A stretch of 64,000 nt of DNA, from positions 1,302,001 to 1,366,000 of the forward strand of contig NZ_CP058214.1 in the NCBI RefSeq assembly GCF_015482775.1. The letters are read 5' to 3'. The notes below the pieces were generated by a model. That model made no database searches and was not told the DNA's origin. It saw only the letters and a list, made by a program, of their open reading frames with translations. Positions 8,934 through 20,685 of the stretch are shown piece by piece. Within the stretch, counting starts at the first letter, position 1. Every line of letters begins with the position of its first letter. Origin of the DNA: Kaustia mangrovi. Lineage in GTDB: Bacteria; Pseudomonadota; Alphaproteobacteria; Rhizobiales; Im1. Position numbers and translations under genes: made by a program.

Positions 8934-10187
8934 TCATTCGAGCCCGGCGATGGCGCGCGCAAAGGCGTCGGCCTCGAAGGGCTGGAGATCGTCGACCCCC
9001 TCGCCCACGCCGATGGCGTGGATCGGCAGGCCGAACCGGTCGGCGATCGCCACGAGGATTCCGCCGCGCGCTGTACCGTCGAGCTTGGTCATGACCAGCC
9101 CCGTCACACCGGCGGTCTGCTGGAAGATATCCACCTGGTTCATGGCGTTCTGGCCGGTCGTGGCGTCGAGCACGAGGAGGACGGCATGGGGTGCCGTCTC
9201 GTCCTGCTTCTTGAGGACCCGCACGATCTTCTGGAGCTCGGCCATCAGGTCGGACTTGTTCTGCAGCCGCCCGGCCGTGTCGATGATCAGGACGTCGCGG
9301 CGCTCCTCGCGCGCCTGCTTCAGCGCGTCGAAGGCGAGCCCGGAGGCATCCGCCCCCGTCTCGCGCGAGACCACGGGAACGCCGGTGCGCTCGCCCCAGA
9401 CCTTGAGCTGCTCGACCGCGGCGGCGCGGAAGGTGTCGCCGGCGGCCAGCATGACCGAACGGCCCTCGCGGGAGAACTGCGCGGCAAGCTTGCCGATAGT
9501 CGTGGTCTTGCCCGAGCCGTTGACCCCCACGGTGAGGATCACGAAGGGCTTGTGCGCCTCGTCGACGGCGAGCGGCGTGGCAAGCGGAGACAGGACGGCG
9601 GAGACCTCCTCCGCGAGCACCGACTTCACCTCCTCCGGCGAGACCTCCTTGTCGTAGCGCCCGGCGGCCACCTTCTCGGTGATCCGCATCGCGGTGTCGA
9701 CGCCGAGATCGGCCTGGATGAGGATGTCCTCCAGATCCTGGAGCGTGTCGTCGTCGAGCTTGCGCTTGGTGAAGATGTCCGCAATGCCGCCGGTGAGCGA
9801 GCGCGACGATTTGGAAAGCCCGTCCTTGAGCTTCTGGAACCAGCTCCGGCGCGGCGTGCCGCTCTCCTCCTCCGGCGCTGCGTCATCAGGCCGCGGCAAG
9901 TCGGGCACCGGCTCGCGAGCCTGTTCGGGAACGTCCTGCTCTCCGACGGTTTCCGGAAGGACCTCGGCAGGCTCGGCCGCAGCGGCCGCCTCCTCCGCAG
10001 ATACCTCGGCAATCGGCTCGCCGCCATCGTGCTTCGCAGCAGCAGGCCCCTCCACCTCCGGCTCAGCGGCCTCCGGCGCATCCTCGACCGGCGCCTCGTC
10101 CGGGCGCTCCTCCTCTCGCCCGGGCACAGCCCGGTCACGGCCGAACAGCCGCTTGAGGAACCCCGTCTCGCGCTTCGTCTCGCTCAT
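8934..10187 (-). CDS. ftsY: Signal recognition particle receptor FtsY
   Basis: FtsY is the SRP receptor GTPase that docks ribosome-nascent chain complexes at the membrane. The 417-residue protein has an acidic Glu/Ala-rich A domain (about residues 20-120), then the NG domain with G1 [38 protein letters not shown], and [11 protein letters not shown]. The start at 10187 ([16 protein letters not shown]) overlaps the mtaB stop as ATGA. It lies in the tight minus-strand run dapF-mtaB-ftsY-yciB. Confidence 0.96.
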   Translation of the reverse strand: MSETKRETGFLKRLFGRDRAVPGREEERPDEAPVEDAPEAAEPEVEGPAAAKHDGGEPIAEVSAEEAAAAAEPAEVLPETVGEQDVPEQAREPVPDLPRPDDAAPEEESGTPRRSWFQKLKDGLSKSSRSLTGGIADIFTKRKLDDDTLQDLEDILIQADLGVDTAMRITEKVAAGRYDKEVSPEEVKSVLAEEVSAVLSPLATPLAVDEAHKPFVILTVGVNGSGKTTTIGKLAAQFSREGRSVMLAAGDTFRAAAVEQLKVWGERTGVPVVSRETGADASGLAFDALKQAREERRDVLIIDTAGRLQNKSDLMAELQKIVRVLKKQDETAPHAVLLVLDATTGQNAMNQVDIFQQTAGVTGLVMTKLDGTARGGILVAIADRFGLPIHAIGVGEGVDDLQPFEADAFARAIAGLE

Positions 10188-11455
10188 GCCGCCAGCCGCC
10201 CCTCGAGATGGTCGGGGGTCGCTGCCGTGATCTCCGCCTCCACGATCGCGCCCGGATCGAGCGGCATCTCGAAGGAAACCGGCGCGTAGTGGGGCGTGCG
10301 GCCCATGGTGCCCGTCTCCACGAGCACCGGATGGCGCACGCCGACCTGTGCGCCGAGATAAGCCGACAGCCGCCGCTCGCCGGCCGCGCGCAGCCTGGCC
10401 GCCCGTTCCCTGACCACCGGCCCGGGAAGCTGCGGCATGCGGGCCGCCGGCGTTCCGGGCCGCGCGGAGAACGGGAAGACGTGCAGGAAGGTCAGCCCGC
10501 ATTCGTCCACGATGGCGAGCGTGTTCTCGAACATCGCGTCGGTCTCTGTCGGAAAGCCCGCAATGAGGTCCGCGCCGAACACCGCATCGGGCCTCAGGCG
10601 CCGCACCTCCTCGCAGAAGGCGATGGAATGGTTGCGCAGATGGCGCCGCTTCATGCGCTTCAGGATCATGTCGTCGCCGGCCTGGAGCGAGAGGTGGAAA
10701 TGCGGCATCAGCCGCGCCTCCTCCGCGATGGCTGCCATGAGATCCCCGTCCGCCTCGATGGAATCGATGGAGGAGAGCCTCAGGCGCTCAAGCTCCGGCA
10801 CGAGCTTCAGGATGCGTCTCACCAGCGTGCCGAGCCGGGGCTTTCCAGGCAAATCCGCGCCATAGGAGGTGATGTCGACCCCGGTCAGCACCACCTCGCG
10901 ATAGCCGCCCGCCACCAGCCGGCGGATCTGGCCGACCACCTCGCCCGCCGGCACCGAGCGCGAATTGCCGCGCCCGAAGGGAATGATGCAGAAGGTGCAG
11001 CGATGGTCGCAGCCATTCTGCACCTGCACGAAGGCGCGCGTGCGCTCGGTGAAGCCGTCGATCATGTGGGAGGCGGTCTCGCGCACCGACATGATGTCGT
11101 TGACGCGCACCTTCTCCTCCGCCGAAACGCCGAAATCGGCGGGCTTCAGGCGGTAATTCTCCGCGTCGAGCTTCTCCTCGTTGCCGAGAACGAGATCGAC
11201 CTCGGGCATCCGGGCGAAACTATCCGCATCGACCTGCGCGGCACAGCCCGTCACGATGATGCGGGCCTCGGGATTGTCGCGGCGCGCCCGGCGGATCGCC
11301 TGGCGGGCCTGGCGCTGGGCTTCCGCAGTCACCGCACAGGTGTTGAAGACGATGGCGCCCTCGAGCCCCGCCTCGTCCATGCGCGCGCGCATGACTTCCG
11401 ACTCATAGGTGTTGAGCCGGCAGCCGAAGGTCACGATGTCGCTGCGCGCGGTCAT
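10184..11455 (-). CDS. mtaB: tRNA (t6A37)-C2 methylthiotransferase MtaB
   Basis: MtaB is a radical-SAM enzyme that converts t6A to ms2t6A at position 37 of ANN-decoding tRNAs. The 423-residue protein has the three N-terminal cluster cysteines in VTFGCRLNTYESE, FNTCAVTAEA and VTGCAAQ, then the radical-SAM motif NGCDHRCTFCIIPFGRG. The C-terminal third corresponds to the TRAM region. The ATG at 11455 precedes the conserved SDIVTFGCRLN start. It follows dapF by 13 bp and overlaps ftsY by four bases. Confidence 0.95.
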   Translation of the reverse strand: MTARSDIVTFGCRLNTYESEVMRARMDEAGLEGAIVFNTCAVTAEAQRQARQAIRRARRDNPEARIIVTGCAAQVDADSFARMPEVDLVLGNEEKLDAENYRLKPADFGVSAEEKVRVNDIMSVRETASHMIDGFTERTRAFVQVQNGCDHRCTFCIIPFGRGNSRSVPAGEVVGQIRRLVAGGYREVVLTGVDITSYGADLPGKPRLGTLVRRILKLVPELERLRLSSIDSIEADGDLMAAIAEEARLMPHFHLSLQAGDDMILKRMKRRHLRNHSIAFCEEVRRLRPDAVFGADLIAGFPTETDAMFENTLAIVDECGLTFLHVFPFSARPGTPAARMPQLPGPVVRERAARLRAAGERRLSAYLGAQVGVRHPVLVETGTMGRTPHYAPVSFEMPLDPGAIVEAEITAATPDHLEGRLAA

Positions 11456-11468
11456 TGGGGTATCGAGC

Positions 11469-12347
11469 TCAAGCGTCGGTTCCCGCCGGCTCGACCGTCG
11501 ATGCCGGCAAGGTTCCCTCATAATCATATGAGAGCGGCCCTGTCATCAGGATATGGCCGTCGCTCTCGCGCCAGTCGAGCGAGAGATCGCCGCCGGGCAG
11601 CGTCACACGCACCTTCCGGCCGGCAAGGCCGTTGCGCGCTGCCGCCACCGCGACGGCACAGGCCGCCGTGCCGCAGGCTCTCGTAAGCCCCGCGCCGCGC
11701 TCCCAGACGCTCAGCACGATGTGGCCCTCGTCGGCCACATGGGCAAGCGAGATATTGGCGCGCTCGGGGAAGATCGGATGATGCTCCAGCACGGGGCCGA
11801 ACCGGGCGAGGTCATATGCGGCGACGTCTCCGACCCAGAAGATGCAGTGCGGATTGCCGACATTGACCAGGCTCGCAGGCCCCAGTTCCGGCACCTCCGG
11901 CCCCGTGTCCAGCACGACCGCGCGCGTATCCTCGACAGGGCGGGCGAGCGGGATCTCGTCCCACCGGAAGCGCGGCGTGCCCATATCGACGGTCGCGAGC
12001 CCCTCGCCCGGCCGGGTGCAGCGCAAGAGGCCGGCATTCGTGCCGATCACGACCTCCGGCTTTCCGGTCTCCGAGATCAGCAGGTCGGCGACGCAGCGCG
12101 TCGCGTTGCCGCAGGCGTCGACCTCGCTGCCATCGTTGTTCCAGATGGCCATGAAGGCGTCCATGTCGCCGCTCGTCGGCGGCGCGACGACGATGAGCTG
12201 GTCGCAACCGACGCCGGTCTCCCGGTCGGCAATCGCACGCACGGCCGCGCTGTCGAGCGCGACAGGGTGCGCCCGTGCGTCCAGCACGACGAAGTCGTTG
12301 CCGAGCCCGTTCATCTTTCGGAACGGTATGGGACGAGCCTTGTTCAT
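11469..12347 (-). CDS. dapF: Diaminopimelate epimerase DapF
   Basis: DapF interconverts LL- and meso-diaminopimelate for lysine and peptidoglycan synthesis. The 292-residue protein has the N-terminal signature PFRKMNGLGNDFVVLDAR and both catalytic cysteines: DACGNATRC in the first half and LTRACGTAACAV in the second. The ATG at 12347 (MNKARPIPF) gives the normal DapF start. It heads the dapF-mtaB-ftsY-yciB run, and the upstream gap is shared with the divergent GGDEF gene. Confidence 0.96.
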   Translation of the reverse strand: MNKARPIPFRKMNGLGNDFVVLDARAHPVALDSAAVRAIADRETGVGCDQLIVVAPPTSGDMDAFMAIWNNDGSEVDACGNATRCVADLLISETGKPEVVIGTNAGLLRCTRPGEGLATVDMGTPRFRWDEIPLARPVEDTRAVVLDTGPEVPELGPASLVNVGNPHCIFWVGDVAAYDLARFGPVLEHHPIFPERANISLAHVADEGHIVLSVWERGAGLTRACGTAACAVAVAAARNGLAGRKVRVTLPGGDLSLDWRESDGHILMTGPLSYDYEGTLPASTVEPAGTDA

Positions 12348-12579
12348 GGTCCCGGTTATATGGGGATAAACCGCATGAAGGCCAGCCTCTTTGTGGTCCC
12401 GGCGGCGAAGCGGCGCAACCGCGGCCGACCGCATGCCACGGGCCGCGAACCTTGACGTGCGCACAATTTTAGGGATTTAGAAGAGTACAAACGATAAATT
12501 GACCGAACGCCAGGCGCGGCATCCGGCCATAGTCCCGGATAATGCACCGATCCGACTTCCAGCGGATGGACGCCTTCCG

Positions 12580-13778
12580 ATGCAGCTCGACTTCGTCACG
12601 CTCTATGTTGTCATCCTGCTGAATTCGCTGACGCTCAGCATCATCTGGGCGGCGTTCTGCTACATCTACCGGGGGTTCACGGCGGCACGCTACTGGCTCG
12701 CCTCCACGGCAATGTCGACGGTCGGCGGCCTGGCCCTGTCTCTGGAAGGGCTCGGCGTCGGGCTTCCCACCACGACCCTCGGCAATTGCCTGGTCGTGTT
12801 CAGCTTCTGCCTGACATGGACGGGCGCGCGCGTGTTCTACAGCGAGCCGCCGCGCTGGCGCGCCATCGGGGCCATCATGGCGGCCAGCCTCGTGGCCATG
12901 CTCTTGGCGGGGACGACCGCGCGCCCCAGAACATCGCCTATGCTGTGAGCCAGATGGTGCCCATCGCACTGACCATGGGCTTCCTGCTGCGCCGCGAGCA
13001 CAAGACGCTCGGCGTGCTCGTGGCGATATGCGCGACGGTGCTCGCCCTTGTCGGCCATGTCGCCGAGACCGGCATGAATGGCCTGCGCGTCACCGGCGAC
13101 CTCTCCGTGGAGGACTACTACACCTACGCCGCCTTCGCGCTGCTTGCCGTGGTCTTCGGCGGCGCAGTCTGGAACATCGGCTTCATCCTGATGGCGTTCG
13201 ACCGGCTCTATGTCGAACTGAAGGGGCTGGCGGCGCAGGACGAGCTAACCGGCCTGCCCAACCGGCGCAGCCTCATGGAAACCGCACGGCGCTACGAGAC
13301 GCTCGGCGGCCATGTGAGGTTCGGCTTCTCCGTGCTGATGATCGACATCGACCGCTTCAAGGAAGTCAACGATTGCTACGGCCATGCCGCGGGCGATGCC
13401 TGCCTGAAACACTTCGCCAGGCTGACGGTCCGGTCGCTGCGCAAGGAGGACACGCTCGCCCGGCTCTCCGGCGACGAGTTCTGCGTCCTCCTGCCGGGCA
13501 TCGACCTGCCGGAAGCCGGCGAGGTCGCGCAGAGGCTGGTCGACAGCGTCACCCGCTCGCCCTGCGGCTGGAACGGCAATATCATCGACATGTCGATCAG
13601 CATCGGCATCGCGGAATGGTGGCCGGAACCCGGCACCAGCATCACCGGCGTGCTGGAGAAGGCCGATGCGGCTCTATACCGTACCAAGCGGCGTGGCGGA
13701 AACGGCTATTCGCTGCCGGGCACGGATGGCGATCCGGCCCGGCCGGCCGCAAAGCCGAAGATCAGCCTGGTCCAGTGA
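12580..13778 (+). pseudogene. Frameshifted membrane diguanylate cyclase (GGDEF)
   Basis: The N-terminal half (12580 to about 12920) and the C-terminal half (about 12920 to 13778) are in different frames. The first carries hydrophobic helices (FVTLYVVILLNSLTLSIIW; IGAIMAASLVAMLLAG). The second continues them and ends in a GGDEF domain: DELTGLPNRRS, VLMIDIDRFKEVND, the inhibitory site RKED, and SGDEF as a conservative active-site variant. The frames meet at 12905-12925, where one added base restores TTAAPQNIAYAV and a 399-residue product. If intact it would make c-di-GMP and be product-inhibited. An upstream in-frame ATG at 12499 is an alternative start. Confidence 0.75.
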
Positions 13779-13809
13779 CGGCCGGCGACGCATTCGCCCC
13801 CCATTTCCA

Positions 13810-13838
13810 TTGACTTTGCGGCGTCCTTGCGCATAAAG
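13810..13838 (+). promoter_or_regulatory. Putative promoter of ffh-rpsP-rimM-trmD-rplS
   Basis: TTGACT at 13810-13815 and CATAAA at 13832-13837 are separated by 16 bp, resembling a housekeeping sigma-70 promoter. It lies 200 bp upstream of ffh in a 259-bp gap that otherwise holds no gene. A partial inverted repeat at about 13926-13969 would be in the transcribed leader. Confidence 0.4.
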
Positions 13839-14037
13839 TCCGCACGCTTTCTGCCCAAGACGCCTGTCGTCTTCGAGCCGCCGCCCTGCCCATGGACCAA
13901 GGAGACCGTCCGGGAGGCAGGGGGGTCAACACCCGCCAGCGAGGATTCGCCCGCGGGTGATGTTGGCGTTTGGCGGAGGGCACACCAGATGTGGTTCACC
14001 GGACCGTTCCCGACCCGCATCGCCCGAGAGGCCGTAG

Positions 14038-15585
<1,548 letters not shown>

Positions 15586-15617
15586 CTATCGACGTTGGTT
15601 AGGAGAAACGGAAAACA

Positions 15618-16013
15618 ATGTCCCTGAAGATCAGACTGTCCCGCGGCGGCACGAAAAAGCGCCCGGTTTACCGCATTGTCGTGGCCGACAGCCGGTCGCC
15701 GCGCGACGGCCGCTACATCGAGAAGCTCGGCAACTACAATCCCCTGCTGCCGAAGGATCACGCCGAGCGCGTGGTGTTCGACACCGACCGCGTGCAGCAT
15801 TGGCTGGGCGTGGGCGCGACGCCGACCGACCGCGTGCACCGCTTCCTCGATGCCGCCGGCCTCCTGAAGCGCGAGGCGCGCAACAATCCGCAGAAGGCGC
15901 AGTACGGCAAGAAGCGCCAGGAGCGCGAGGAAGCCAGGCGCATCGCCGAGGAAGAGGCCAAGCAGGCCGCGGCGGACGCCGCCGAGGCGCCGGCCGAAGA
16001 GGCCACGCAGTAA
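15618..16013 (+). CDS. rpsP: 30S ribosomal protein S16
   Basis: The 131-residue S16 begins [24 protein letters not shown], the universal S16 N-terminus, followed by [17 protein letters not shown] and the KPTDRV-type segment [18 protein letters not shown]. It is longer than the about 80-residue E. coli protein because of a charged Ala/Glu-rich C-terminal extension, usual in alphaproteobacteria. AGGAG lies 13 bp before the ATG. Confidence 0.97.
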   Translation: MSLKIRLSRGGTKKRPVYRIVVADSRSPRDGRYIEKLGNYNPLLPKDHAERVVFDTDRVQHWLGVGATPTDRVHRFLDAAGLLKREARNNPQKAQYGKKRQEREEARRIAEEEAKQAAADAAEAPAEEATQ

Positions 16014-16049
16014 GCCTGCCGGCCCACGCCGCTCGGGACGAGGCGCGCG

Positions 16050-16577
16050 ATGGTGCACAAGGGCGATGCCTCCCGCATATGCCTCGGCGCCATCGCCGGC
16101 GCCCACGGCATTCGCGGCGAGGTGCGGATCAGGGCCTTCACGGGCGACCCGGAGGCCATTGCGGCCTACGGTCCGCTGGAGAGTGCCGACGGCCGGCAGC
16201 GCTTCGGGATCGAGGCCCTGCGGGTCGCCAAGGGCGTGGTGATCGCGCGGCTTGAGGGCGTGAGCGACCGCGATGCGGCCGAGGCGCTCAGGGGCACCGA
16301 GCTCTATGTGGCGCGCGAGCGGCTGCCCGAGCCGGACGACGACGAGTTCTACCACGCCGACCTCGTCGGCCTCGTCGCCGAGTACCGGGACGGAAGGGTG
16401 CTAGGCGAGGTCGTCGCACTGGAGGATTTCGGCGCGGGCGACCTTGTCGAGATCCGGCTTGCCGATGCGCCGTCGCGCACCGTCTATGTGCCGTTCACGC
16501 GCGAGGCGGTGCCGGAGGTCGATATCGGCGGCGGCCGGATCGTGGTGGACCCGCCCGAGGGCCTGGTCGAAGAGTGA
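16050..16577 (+). CDS. rimM: Ribosome maturation factor RimM
   Basis: RimM is needed for maturation of the 16S rRNA 3' domain around S19. The 175-residue protein begins with [22 protein letters not shown], the RimM beta-barrel signature, and has the PRC-barrel part [12 protein letters not shown] with [22 protein letters not shown]. It lies between rpsP and trmD, its standard place. Its stop overlaps the trmD GTG. Confidence 0.95.
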   Translation: MVHKGDASRICLGAIAGAHGIRGEVRIRAFTGDPEAIAAYGPLESADGRQRFGIEALRVAKGVVIARLEGVSDRDAAEALRGTELYVARERLPEPDDDEFYHADLVGLVAEYRDGRVLGEVVALEDFGAGDLVEIRLADAPSRTVYVPFTREAVPEVDIGGGRIVVDPPEGLVEE

Positions 16578-17329
16578 GTGCGAAGGACGTACAACGCCCC
16601 ATGAGCGCGGAGACGACCAGTCCCTGGACGGCCAGCGTGCTGACGCTCTATCCGGAGATGTTTCCGGGGCCGCTCGGCCTGTCGCTCGCCGGCAGGGCGC
16701 TTGGCGAGGGCGTGTGGCGGCTCGAGGCGGTCGACATCCGCGACCATGCCCATGACCGGCATCGCTCCGTCGACGATGCCCCTGCCGGCGGCGGTCCGGG
16801 CATGGTGATGAAGGCGGATGTGGTCGCCGAGGCGCTCGACGCCGCACTCCGGCCGGACGACCCGCGCCCCAGGCTCCTGATGAGCCCGCGCGGCCGGCCC
16901 CTGACCCAGGCGCGCGTACGTGCGCTCGCGGCCGGGCCGGGCGTCGTCGTCGTCTGCGGCCGGTTCGAGGGCGTCGACGAGCGCGTGATCGAGGCGCGCG
17001 GCCTGGAGGAGGTCTCGGTCGGCGACGTCGTTCTGTCGGGCGGCGAGCCGGCGGCCATCGTGCTCATCGACGCCGTGGTGCGGCTTTTGCCCGGTGTCAT
17101 GGGCAAGGCGGAATCGGGTATGAGCGAGAGCTTCGAGGACGATCTCCTCGAATATCCGCACTATACGAGGCCGCGCGAATGGGAAGGCCGCGCCATCCCG
17201 GAGGTGTTGCTCTCCGGCGACCATGGGCGCATCGCGCGCTGGCGGCGGGCGGAGGCGGAACGCATCACGCGCGAGCGCCGGCCCGACCTGTGGGCGGCCT
17301 ACGGCGCGCGCGCCGCGAACGACGAATAA
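16574..17329 (+). CDS. trmD: tRNA (guanine37-N1)-methyltransferase TrmD
   Basis: TrmD methylates G37 of tRNAs and prevents frameshifting. The 251-residue protein has the SPOUT knot signatures [69 protein letters not shown] and [11 protein letters not shown]. The GTG at 16574 overlaps the rimM stop as GTGA. An ATG at 16601 would give a 242-residue form and is an equally possible start. The C-terminus [17 protein letters not shown] is typical. Confidence 0.95.
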   Translation: MSAKDVQRPMSAETTSPWTASVLTLYPEMFPGPLGLSLAGRALGEGVWRLEAVDIRDHAHDRHRSVDDAPAGGGPGMVMKADVVAEALDAALRPDDPRPRLLMSPRGRPLTQARVRALAAGPGVVVVCGRFEGVDERVIEARGLEEVSVGDVVLSGGEPAAIVLIDAVVRLLPGVMGKAESGMSESFEDDLLEYPHYTRPREWEGRAIPEVLLSGDHGRIARWRRAEAERITRERRPDLWAAYGARAANDE

Positions 17330-17411
17330 TGCCGGACTCGTCCGGAAGGGTTTGATTTTTGAGCCAACCGCGGGTAAAGAGCCCGCCAAGTCAAGAAAAA
17401 GGATCGGTCCG

Positions 17412-17813
17412 ATGAACATCATCGAGCAGATTGAGCAAGAGCAGGCGGAAAAGATCACCGCCCAGCGCCCGGTGCCGGAATTCGGCCCCGGCGACACCGT
17501 CATCGTGAATGTCCGCGTGGTCGAGGGATCGCGCGAGCGCGTCCAGGCCTTCGAGGGCGTGTGCATCGCGCGGTCGGGCTCCGGCTTCAACGAGAGCTTC
17601 ACGGTGCGCAAGATTTCCTATGGCGAGGGCGTGGAGCGCGTCTTCCCCGTCTACAGCCCGCTGATCGACTCCATCAAGGTGGTGCGCCGCGGCAAGGTCC
17701 GCCGCGCGAAGCTCTATTACCTGCGCGGCCGGCGCGGCAAGTCCGCCCGTATCGCCGAGCGCCAGGACACGCGCCGCACGGGCGAGAAGGCCGAGGCCGC
17801 CGCCGCAAAATAA
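17412..17813 (+). CDS. rplS: 50S ribosomal protein L19
   Basis: The 133-residue L19 starts [11 protein letters not shown] and contains [31 protein letters not shown] split across the conserved core, then [15 protein letters not shown] and [18 protein letters not shown] lies eight bases before the ATG at 17412. Its Lys/Ala-rich C-terminal tail is normal for alphaproteobacteria. It ends the ffh-to-rplS run and is followed by a large inverted repeat. Confidence 0.97.
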   Translation: MNIIEQIEQEQAEKITAQRPVPEFGPGDTVIVNVRVVEGSRERVQAFEGVCIARSGSGFNESFTVRKISYGEGVERVFPVYSPLIDSIKVVRRGKVRRAKLYYLRGRRGKSARIAERQDTRRTGEKAEAAAAK

Positions 17814-17857
17814 GAGCGCCCTTAACGGCGCTCTCGACCGTCCTTCGACGCATCGAA

Positions 17858-17950
17858 CGGCACCGGCCCGCTCCCCTGCCCACCCCCGTTCCCGGGATCG
17901 CGATCCCGAGGCGGAGCGGCGCGCAAGGGAGCGGGCCGGTGCCGTTTCTT
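17858..17950. terminator. Large 18-bp inverted repeat enclosing a second palindrome, after rplS
   Basis: An 18-nt arm at 17858-17875 is perfectly complementary to 17927-17944 (arm starts CGGCACCGGCCC). The 51-nt spacer holds a perfect palindrome, CGGGATCGCGATCCCG (17893-17908). TTTCTT follows the right arm. It lies 45 bp after the rplS stop and could end the ribosomal operon, but it is much larger than an ordinary intrinsic terminator. Confidence 0.55.
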
Positions 17951-17971
17951 GCGTTCGCCCCTCCCGGACAC

Positions 17972-18001
17972 TTGACCGCGCGGCCCCTCGTGCCCCATAT
18001 C
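17972..18001 (+). promoter_or_regulatory. Putative leuC promoter
   Basis: TTGACC (17972-17977) and CATATC (17996-18001) are spaced by 18 bp, 39 bp upstream of the leuC start. The surrounding ACTTGACCGCGCG is repeated exactly in front of leuD, suggesting that both promoters share a control element. Confidence 0.45.
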
Positions 18002-18039
18002 AGCGACACACTCTAAACAAGAACACTGGAGACGCCGCG

Positions 18040-19446
18040 ATGACCGCGCCGAGAACCCTCTACGACAAGATCTGGGACGACCATCTGGTGCATGAGGCCG
18101 AGGACGGCACATGCCTCATTTACATCGACCGGCATCTTGTACACGAGGTGACGAGCCCGCAGGCCTTCGAGGGTCTCAGGCTCGCAGGGCGCACCGTGCG
18201 CGCCCCCGGGCGCACGCTCGCCGTCGTCGACCACAATGTGCCGACCACCGACCGCAGCCACGGTATCGACGATCCGGAATCGGCGCTTCAGGTGGACACG
18301 CTGGCCAAGAACGCGGCCGAGTTCGGCATCGACTATTTCAACGAGACCGACAAGCGCCAGGGCATCGTCCACATTATCGGGCCCGAGCAGGGCTTCACCC
18401 TGCCCGGCACGACCATCGTGTGCGGCGACAGCCACACCTCCACCCATGGCGCCTTCGGCGCGCTGGCCCACGGCATCGGCACATCGGAAGTCGAGCACGT
18501 GCTCGCCACCCAGACGCTGATCCAGTCCAAGGCGCGCAACATGCGCGTCCTGGTCGATGGCGAGCTGCCCGACGGCGTGACCGCGAAGGACATCATCCTC
18601 GCCATCATCGGCGAGATCGGCACAGCCGGCGGCACGGGACATGTCATCGAGTTCGCCGGCGAGGCGATCCGCGCGCTCTCCATGGAGGGCCGCATGACGG
18701 TGTGCAACATGACCATCGAGGGCGGCGCGCGCGCCGGCCTGATCGCGCCGGACGAGAAGACCTACCGCTATATCCAGGACCGCCCCCGCTCACCGAAGGG
18801 CAAGGCCTGGGAGATGGCGCTCGAATACTGGAACACACTGCACACCGACGAGGGCGCGGCCTTCGACAGCGAACTGCGCCTGGATGCCGCCGCCCTGCCC
18901 CCGATCGTCACCTGGGGCACGAGCCCGGAAGACGTCGCCTCCGTCGCGGGCCGCGTTCCCGATCCGGCTGCGGTGGAGGATGCCAACAAGCGCCATCACA
19001 TCGAGCGCGCGCTCGACTATATGGGGCTCTCGGCCGGCACGCCGATCACCGACATCAATGTCGACCGTGTCTTCATCGGCTCGTGCACCAATGGCCGCAT
19101 CGAGGACCTGCGCGCGGTGGCCAAGGTCGTCGAGGGCCGCAATGTGAACGAGAACGTCAACGCGATGATCGTTCCGGGCTCAGGCCTCGTGAAGGATCAG
19201 GCGGAGGCGGAGGGCCTCGACAAGGTGTTCCGCGCGGCGGGCTTCGACTGGCGCGAGCCGGGCTGCTCCATGTGCCTTGCCATGAACGCCGACAAGCTGG
19301 CGCCCAAGGAGCGCTGCGCCTCGACCTCGAATCGCAATTTCGAGGGCCGCCAGGGACGCGGCGGGCGTACCCATCTCGTCTCGCCGGCCATGGCCGCCGC
19401 GGCTGCCATCGCCGGGCACTTCGTCGATGTGCGCGACTGGCGTTGA
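18040..19446 (+). CDS. leuC: 3-isopropylmalate dehydratase large subunit LeuC
   Basis: LeuC with LeuD isomerises 2- to 3-isopropylmalate in leucine synthesis, using a [4Fe-4S] cluster. The 468-residue protein has [37 protein letters not shown] and the paired cysteines GCSMCLAMN, then [15 protein letters not shown]. The partner leuD is 1.6 kb downstream, separated by three small unrelated genes and a terminator, so the two subunits appear to be transcribed separately. Confidence 0.97.
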   Translation: MTAPRTLYDKIWDDHLVHEAEDGTCLIYIDRHLVHEVTSPQAFEGLRLAGRTVRAPGRTLAVVDHNVPTTDRSHGIDDPESALQVDTLAKNAAEFGIDYFNETDKRQGIVHIIGPEQGFTLPGTTIVCGDSHTSTHGAFGALAHGIGTSEVEHVLATQTLIQSKARNMRVLVDGELPDGVTAKDIILAIIGEIGTAGGTGHVIEFAGEAIRALSMEGRMTVCNMTIEGGARAGLIAPDEKTYRYIQDRPRSPKGKAWEMALEYWNTLHTDEGAAFDSELRLDAAALPPIVTWGTSPEDVASVAGRVPDPAAVEDANKRHHIERALDYMGLSAGTPITDINVDRVFIGSCTNGRIEDLRAVAKVVEGRNVNENVNAMIVPGSGLVKDQAEAEGLDKVFRAAGFDWREPGCSMCLAMNADKLAPKERCASTSNRNFEGRQGRGGRTHLVSPAMAAAAAIAGHFVDVRDWR

Positions 19447-19502
19447 GGGCTGACTGAACGCGGCAGTGCCTTGAGTTTCGCCCCCTGACGGGCCACATGA
19501 TT

Positions 19503-19536
19503 GGGCCGGGGCATGGATCGATGCCCCGGCCCTTTT
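19503..19536 (+). terminator. Intrinsic terminator after leuC
   Basis: GGGCCGGGGCAT (19503-19514) pairs perfectly with ATGCCCCGGCCC (19521-19532) across a 6-nt loop and is followed by TTTT. This 12-bp stem with a T-run is a clear rho-independent terminator 57 bp after the leuC stop. Confidence 0.85.
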
Positions 19537-19565
19537 CGCTTCACGGCAAGGCAGGACGACCCGCA

Positions 19566-19964
19566 ATGCGCCAGCCCTTTCCGACGCTCGACGAGATCGA
19601 GGCCATGGCAGAGCAGGCCTATGCGGGCCTGCCGGAGGCGTTCCGCGCACTGTGCGGCGACATCGTGATCCGTGTGGCCGACGTCCCCGCCGACGATGCG
19701 CTCGACGCGCTCGGCCTTGCCTCGCCCTACGATCTGCTCGGCCTGTTCCAGGGTATCGGCATGGCCCATGCCGGCGCCACGCCCTGGACGGGGCAGATGC
19801 CCAACATGATATGGCTCTACCGAAAGCCGATCCTCGCCTATTGGCAGGAAACCGGCGACCGGCTGGAGGACATCGTCTCCCATGTGCTCATCCATGAGAT
19901 CGGCCACCATTTCGGCCTGTCGGACGAGGACATGGAACGCATCGAGGCCGAGGCCGGGCCATAA
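19566..19964 (+). CDS. Metallopeptidase family protein (zincin-like, minimal MMP-like)
   Basis: The 132-residue cytoplasmic protein matches the small zincin-like family (PF06262 type). The C-terminal motif HVLIHEIGHHFGLSDEDME carries HExxH with the downstream Asp/Glu expected of this group; GLFQGI and LYRKPI are also typical. Substrate is unknown. An earlier in-frame ATG at 19497 would put the leuC terminator inside the coding region, so 19566 is preferred. Confidence 0.88.
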   Translation: MRQPFPTLDEIEAMAEQAYAGLPEAFRALCGDIVIRVADVPADDALDALGLASPYDLLGLFQGIGMAHAGATPWTGQMPNMIWLYRKPILAYWQETGDRLEDIVSHVLIHEIGHHFGLSDEDMERIEAEAGP

Positions 19965-20078
19965 CGCCCCGACGGGGCCCCGCACGGCACGGCAGGGTTG
20001 ATTGACAGCCAGCGGGAGCCGCCTGCACAGTATGGCAGAGCAAACCGGAAACCCGGGGTTTTGCGGATCACAAAGGCG

Positions 20079-20654
20079 ATGTCGAGGATCGTTCTGGGGT
20101 TTCTTGCGGTACTGGTGGCCCTGTCCGCCATTCAGGAGGCGCGGGCGCAGTCGCGCGTCACCGGAGGCTCGGCCCGGCTCGACGACATCGTGAACAATGC
20201 GACGATCAAGCCGCCCGGCACCTACAGGATGGCGGGCCGCACATTGCGCTGCGGCAATACGGACACCATCGTCAGTCCGCGCTTCTGGGACTATGGCGGG
20301 GCGATGCCCGGCCTCATCATCCTCAACCCCAACAAGCTCGCCCGCCTGCCCCGGCAGGTGCGCCTGTTCGTCTACTATCACGAATGCGGCCACCAGTATG
20401 TCGATGACGACGAGACGGCCGCGGACTGTTACGCGGTCAGGCAGGGCCGGCGCGACGGATGGCTGACGCCGGCCGGCGTGAAGCAGATCTGTACGCGCCT
20501 GTTCCGCAATTCCTCCGGCGACCGCTTCCATGCCCCCGGCCCCGCCCGCTGCAGCATGCTCGACCGCTGCTATGCCGATGCGGCCCCGAGGCGGGACGGA
20601 GAACCGCGCGTCGTGCAGCGCCGGATCCGCACCCCGCGCGTCGACGTGCGCTGA
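20079..20654 (+). CDS. Secreted protein with HECGH motif, hypothetical
   Basis: This 191-residue protein has an N-terminal signal peptide (MSRIVLGFLAVLVALSAIQEA, cleavage near ARAQ) and a central YYHECGHQYVDDD motif that fits a zinc-binding HExxH site. Four or more cysteines in the second half (ADCYAV, KQICTRLF, RCSMLDRCYAD) suggest disulfides in the periplasm. No named family is recognised. A periplasmic metalloprotease is a reasonable guess, but the fold is unconfirmed. Start chosen at 20079 for the signal peptide. Confidence 0.7.
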   Translation: MSRIVLGFLAVLVALSAIQEARAQSRVTGGSARLDDIVNNATIKPPGTYRMAGRTLRCGNTDTIVSPRFWDYGGAMPGLIILNPNKLARLPRQVRLFVYYHECGHQYVDDDETAADCYAVRQGRRDGWLTPAGVKQICTRLFRNSSGDRFHAPGPARCSMLDRCYADAAPRRDGEPRVVQRRIRTPRVDVR

Positions 20655-20685
20655 CCGCCACCCTGTCGAGACTGGACGAGACCCC

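Noticed and set aside
17945-18039. Leucine attenuator leader peptide before leuC
   Set aside because: No short open frame rich in leucine codons followed by alternative hairpins was seen in the short leader.
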